Source: Odoribacter sp. AF15-53 | Lineage (GTDB): Bacteria; Bacteroidota; Bacteroidia; Bacteroidales; Marinifilaceae | Direction of reading: 5' to 3' | Assembly: GCF_003479425.1 (NCBI RefSeq) | Contig: NZ_QUHC01000001.1 | Coordinates: forward strand, 1,094,486 to 1,158,485 | Length of the DNA stretch: 64,000 bases | Shown: positions 63,309 through 64,000 of the stretch, piece after piece | Layout: every line of letters begins with the position of its first letter | How positions within the stretch are numbered: the stretch's first letter is position 1 | The notes under the pieces: generated by a model | Seen by the model: the letters and a program-made list of their open reading frames with translations, nothing else | Told to the model about the DNA's origin: nothing | Databases searched by the model: none | Translations under genes and position numbers: made by a program

Positions 63309-63340
63309 TTTGATTTTTGTAAAAATATATTATATATTTG
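63309..63340 (+). promoter_or_regulatory. Promoter of the structured RNA candidate
   Basis: TTTG (63309-63312) and TATATTTG (63333-63340), spacing 20 nt. No ORF follows; the RNA hairpin does. Confidence 0.6.
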
Positions 63341-63344
63341 CAGA

Positions 63345-63570
63345 AGTTGAAAAACTAAGTGCGGAAGAGTCCGCATTGAAATATTTGAATGTTTGTTCTA
63401 ATCTTTAGTTCTAAAATCGCCAATTTTTATCATACGGATTAGACAAATTGTTCATGCTGATTAAGCGTGGGCTGTTGTCTATATGTATGATGGGTGTTTG
63501 GCGATACCTTGAACTAAATATAGTAATATAGTCCTCGCTTTTCTTGTTGTTTAATTTTTGCTTCGAGGAT
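63345..63570 (+). ncRNA. Structured non-coding RNA candidate, 6S-like shape
   Basis: After the promoter comes a small hairpin GCGGA-agag-TCCGC (63361-63374), then one long stem interrupted by internal loops: TTTAGTTC/GAACTAAA (63404-63411 with 63511-63518), ATCGCCAA/TTGGCGAT (63416-63423 with 63498-63505), ATCATAC/GTATGAT (63429-63435 with 63485-63491) and TAGACAA/TTGTCTA (63440-63446 with 63475-63481), capped by CATGC/GCGTG. A long hairpin with bubbles and an own promoter is the shape of 6S RNA, the RNA-polymerase-binding regulator. The ends are approximate and no family match was made. Confidence 0.6.
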
Positions 63571-63617
63571 TAAGCAAAATAAAAACATTTTAGATTATGA
63601 AATAGAATATATAAAAT

Positions 63618-63869
63618 TCAATTTAAAGGCCAATCCTGATCATTAATAGGATTTTTGGGTAATAAATCCCATATTTTACACCCTAATGCTCTTGCAATAG
63701 AATCAATATGATCTAAATTGAAAGCATCATCCTCATTTGGGTTTTCTCTATTTGCAATGAATGTATTAGAAAGATTTAAAACATCAGCTAAATATTGTTG
63801 GGTCCAATCTTTCTTTAAACGAAATTCACGAACCTTTAAACCTACATATATTTCTATCTTTGATTTCAT
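63618..63869 (-). CDS. XRE-family regulator
   Basis: 83 residues with an HTH (about 10-65: KVREFRLKKDWTQQYLADVL, then NLSNTFIANRENPN). The C-terminal part (SIARALGCKIWDLLP) is the usual dimer helix. It is not part of a recognisable operon in the window; the next gene may start at 63983 on the other strand. Confidence 0.8.
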   Translation of the reverse strand: MKSKIEIYVGLKVREFRLKKDWTQQYLADVLNLSNTFIANRENPNEDDAFNLDHIDSIARALGCKIWDLLPKNPINDQDWPLN

Positions 63870-63982
63870 AGCTAGTTATTATAGGCAAATAAAGGTTTTT
63901 TTTGACAGATATATCTACATGTATGCATGTAATTAAATAATGCTGTTTTTGCATTAAAAATACTTTTAACCAAACCAACACA

Positions 63983-64000
63983 ATGAAAGAAGATCATGAA
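63983..64000 (+). CDS. Possible start of a gene running off the window
   Basis: ATG at 63983 followed by six codons (MKEDHE) to the window edge, in an AT-rich region divergent from the XRE gene. Too short to assign. Confidence 0.25.

Noticed and set aside
63532..63569. Terminator for the structured RNA
   Set aside because: TCCTCG and CGAGGA can pair across a 26-nt loop but no T-run follows on the plus strand, so the RNA end was left open.
1..64000. CRISPR arrays, rRNA or tRNA genes
   Set aside because: No spaced identical repeats of CRISPR type and no rRNA or tRNA cloverleaf sequence was recognised; the direct repeats at 15.8 kb have no spacers of changing sequence.

Overview
The window reads as a Bacteroidota (order Bacteroidales) chromosome. 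Many genes are preceded by the Bacteroidales promoter element TAnnTTTG rather than -35/-10 boxes. The outer-membrane genes are of Bacteroidales type (patatin fused to an Omp85-like barrel), and there is an ECF sigma/anti-sigma operon and a HydF maturase. An anaerobic gut member related to Butyricimonas/Odoribacter would fit, but that is inference; no rRNA or species marker is present.

Positions 1-23.7 kb are ordinary chromosome: a class A PBP cut by the window edge, a cation/proton antiporter, a three-gene envelope operon (patatin-barrel, ApbE, Omp85-like barrel), an NtrC-type regulator lacking a DNA-binding domain, HydF, an ECF sigma operon with an unusual three-repeat periplasmic protein, a YitT transporter, a TetR/KAS III pair, a HelD-like helicase, a PAS-LuxR regulator and MnmE. 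Its intergenic gaps hold several families of short inverted and tandem repeats.

A mobilizable island begins just after the mnmE terminator (about 23.75 kb). Its transfer backbone (23.9-31.1 kb) is a zinc-ribbon/four-wHTH excisionase-like protein, a tyrosine integrase, a membrane protein, an HTH protein, a RepA-like ATPase, a candidate oriT, MobC and a relaxase. The cargo (31.6-62.3 kb) is almost entirely genome defence. First comes a complete type I restriction-modification locus whose specificity gene sits in an invertible array: two full hsdS genes, two half genes and a dedicated tyrosine recombinase. A GIY-YIG protein and a RhuM-type protein are inserted in that operon. Then follow a PIN-like/coiled-coil/transmembrane protein, an AAA-nuclease ATPase, a frameshifted gene, a giant RecD-like helicase with a C-terminal nuclease-like domain, hipBA and a GmrSD-like DUF262/DUF1524 protein. 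Last is a second type I system whose hsdM is out of frame at a 12-A tract. The right end of the island was not located; 62.25-62.8 kb is an AT-rich junction zone.

The last 1.2 kb holds a small secreted protein with a strong terminator, a structured RNA candidate of 6S-like shape with its own promoter, an XRE regulator and perhaps the start of another gene.

The features most worth following up are the nested hsdS inversion system with two different TRD2 core sites back to back, the poly-A switch in the second hsdM, the PIN-membrane protein, and the match between four wHTH modules and four 10-bp iterons at the island's left end.
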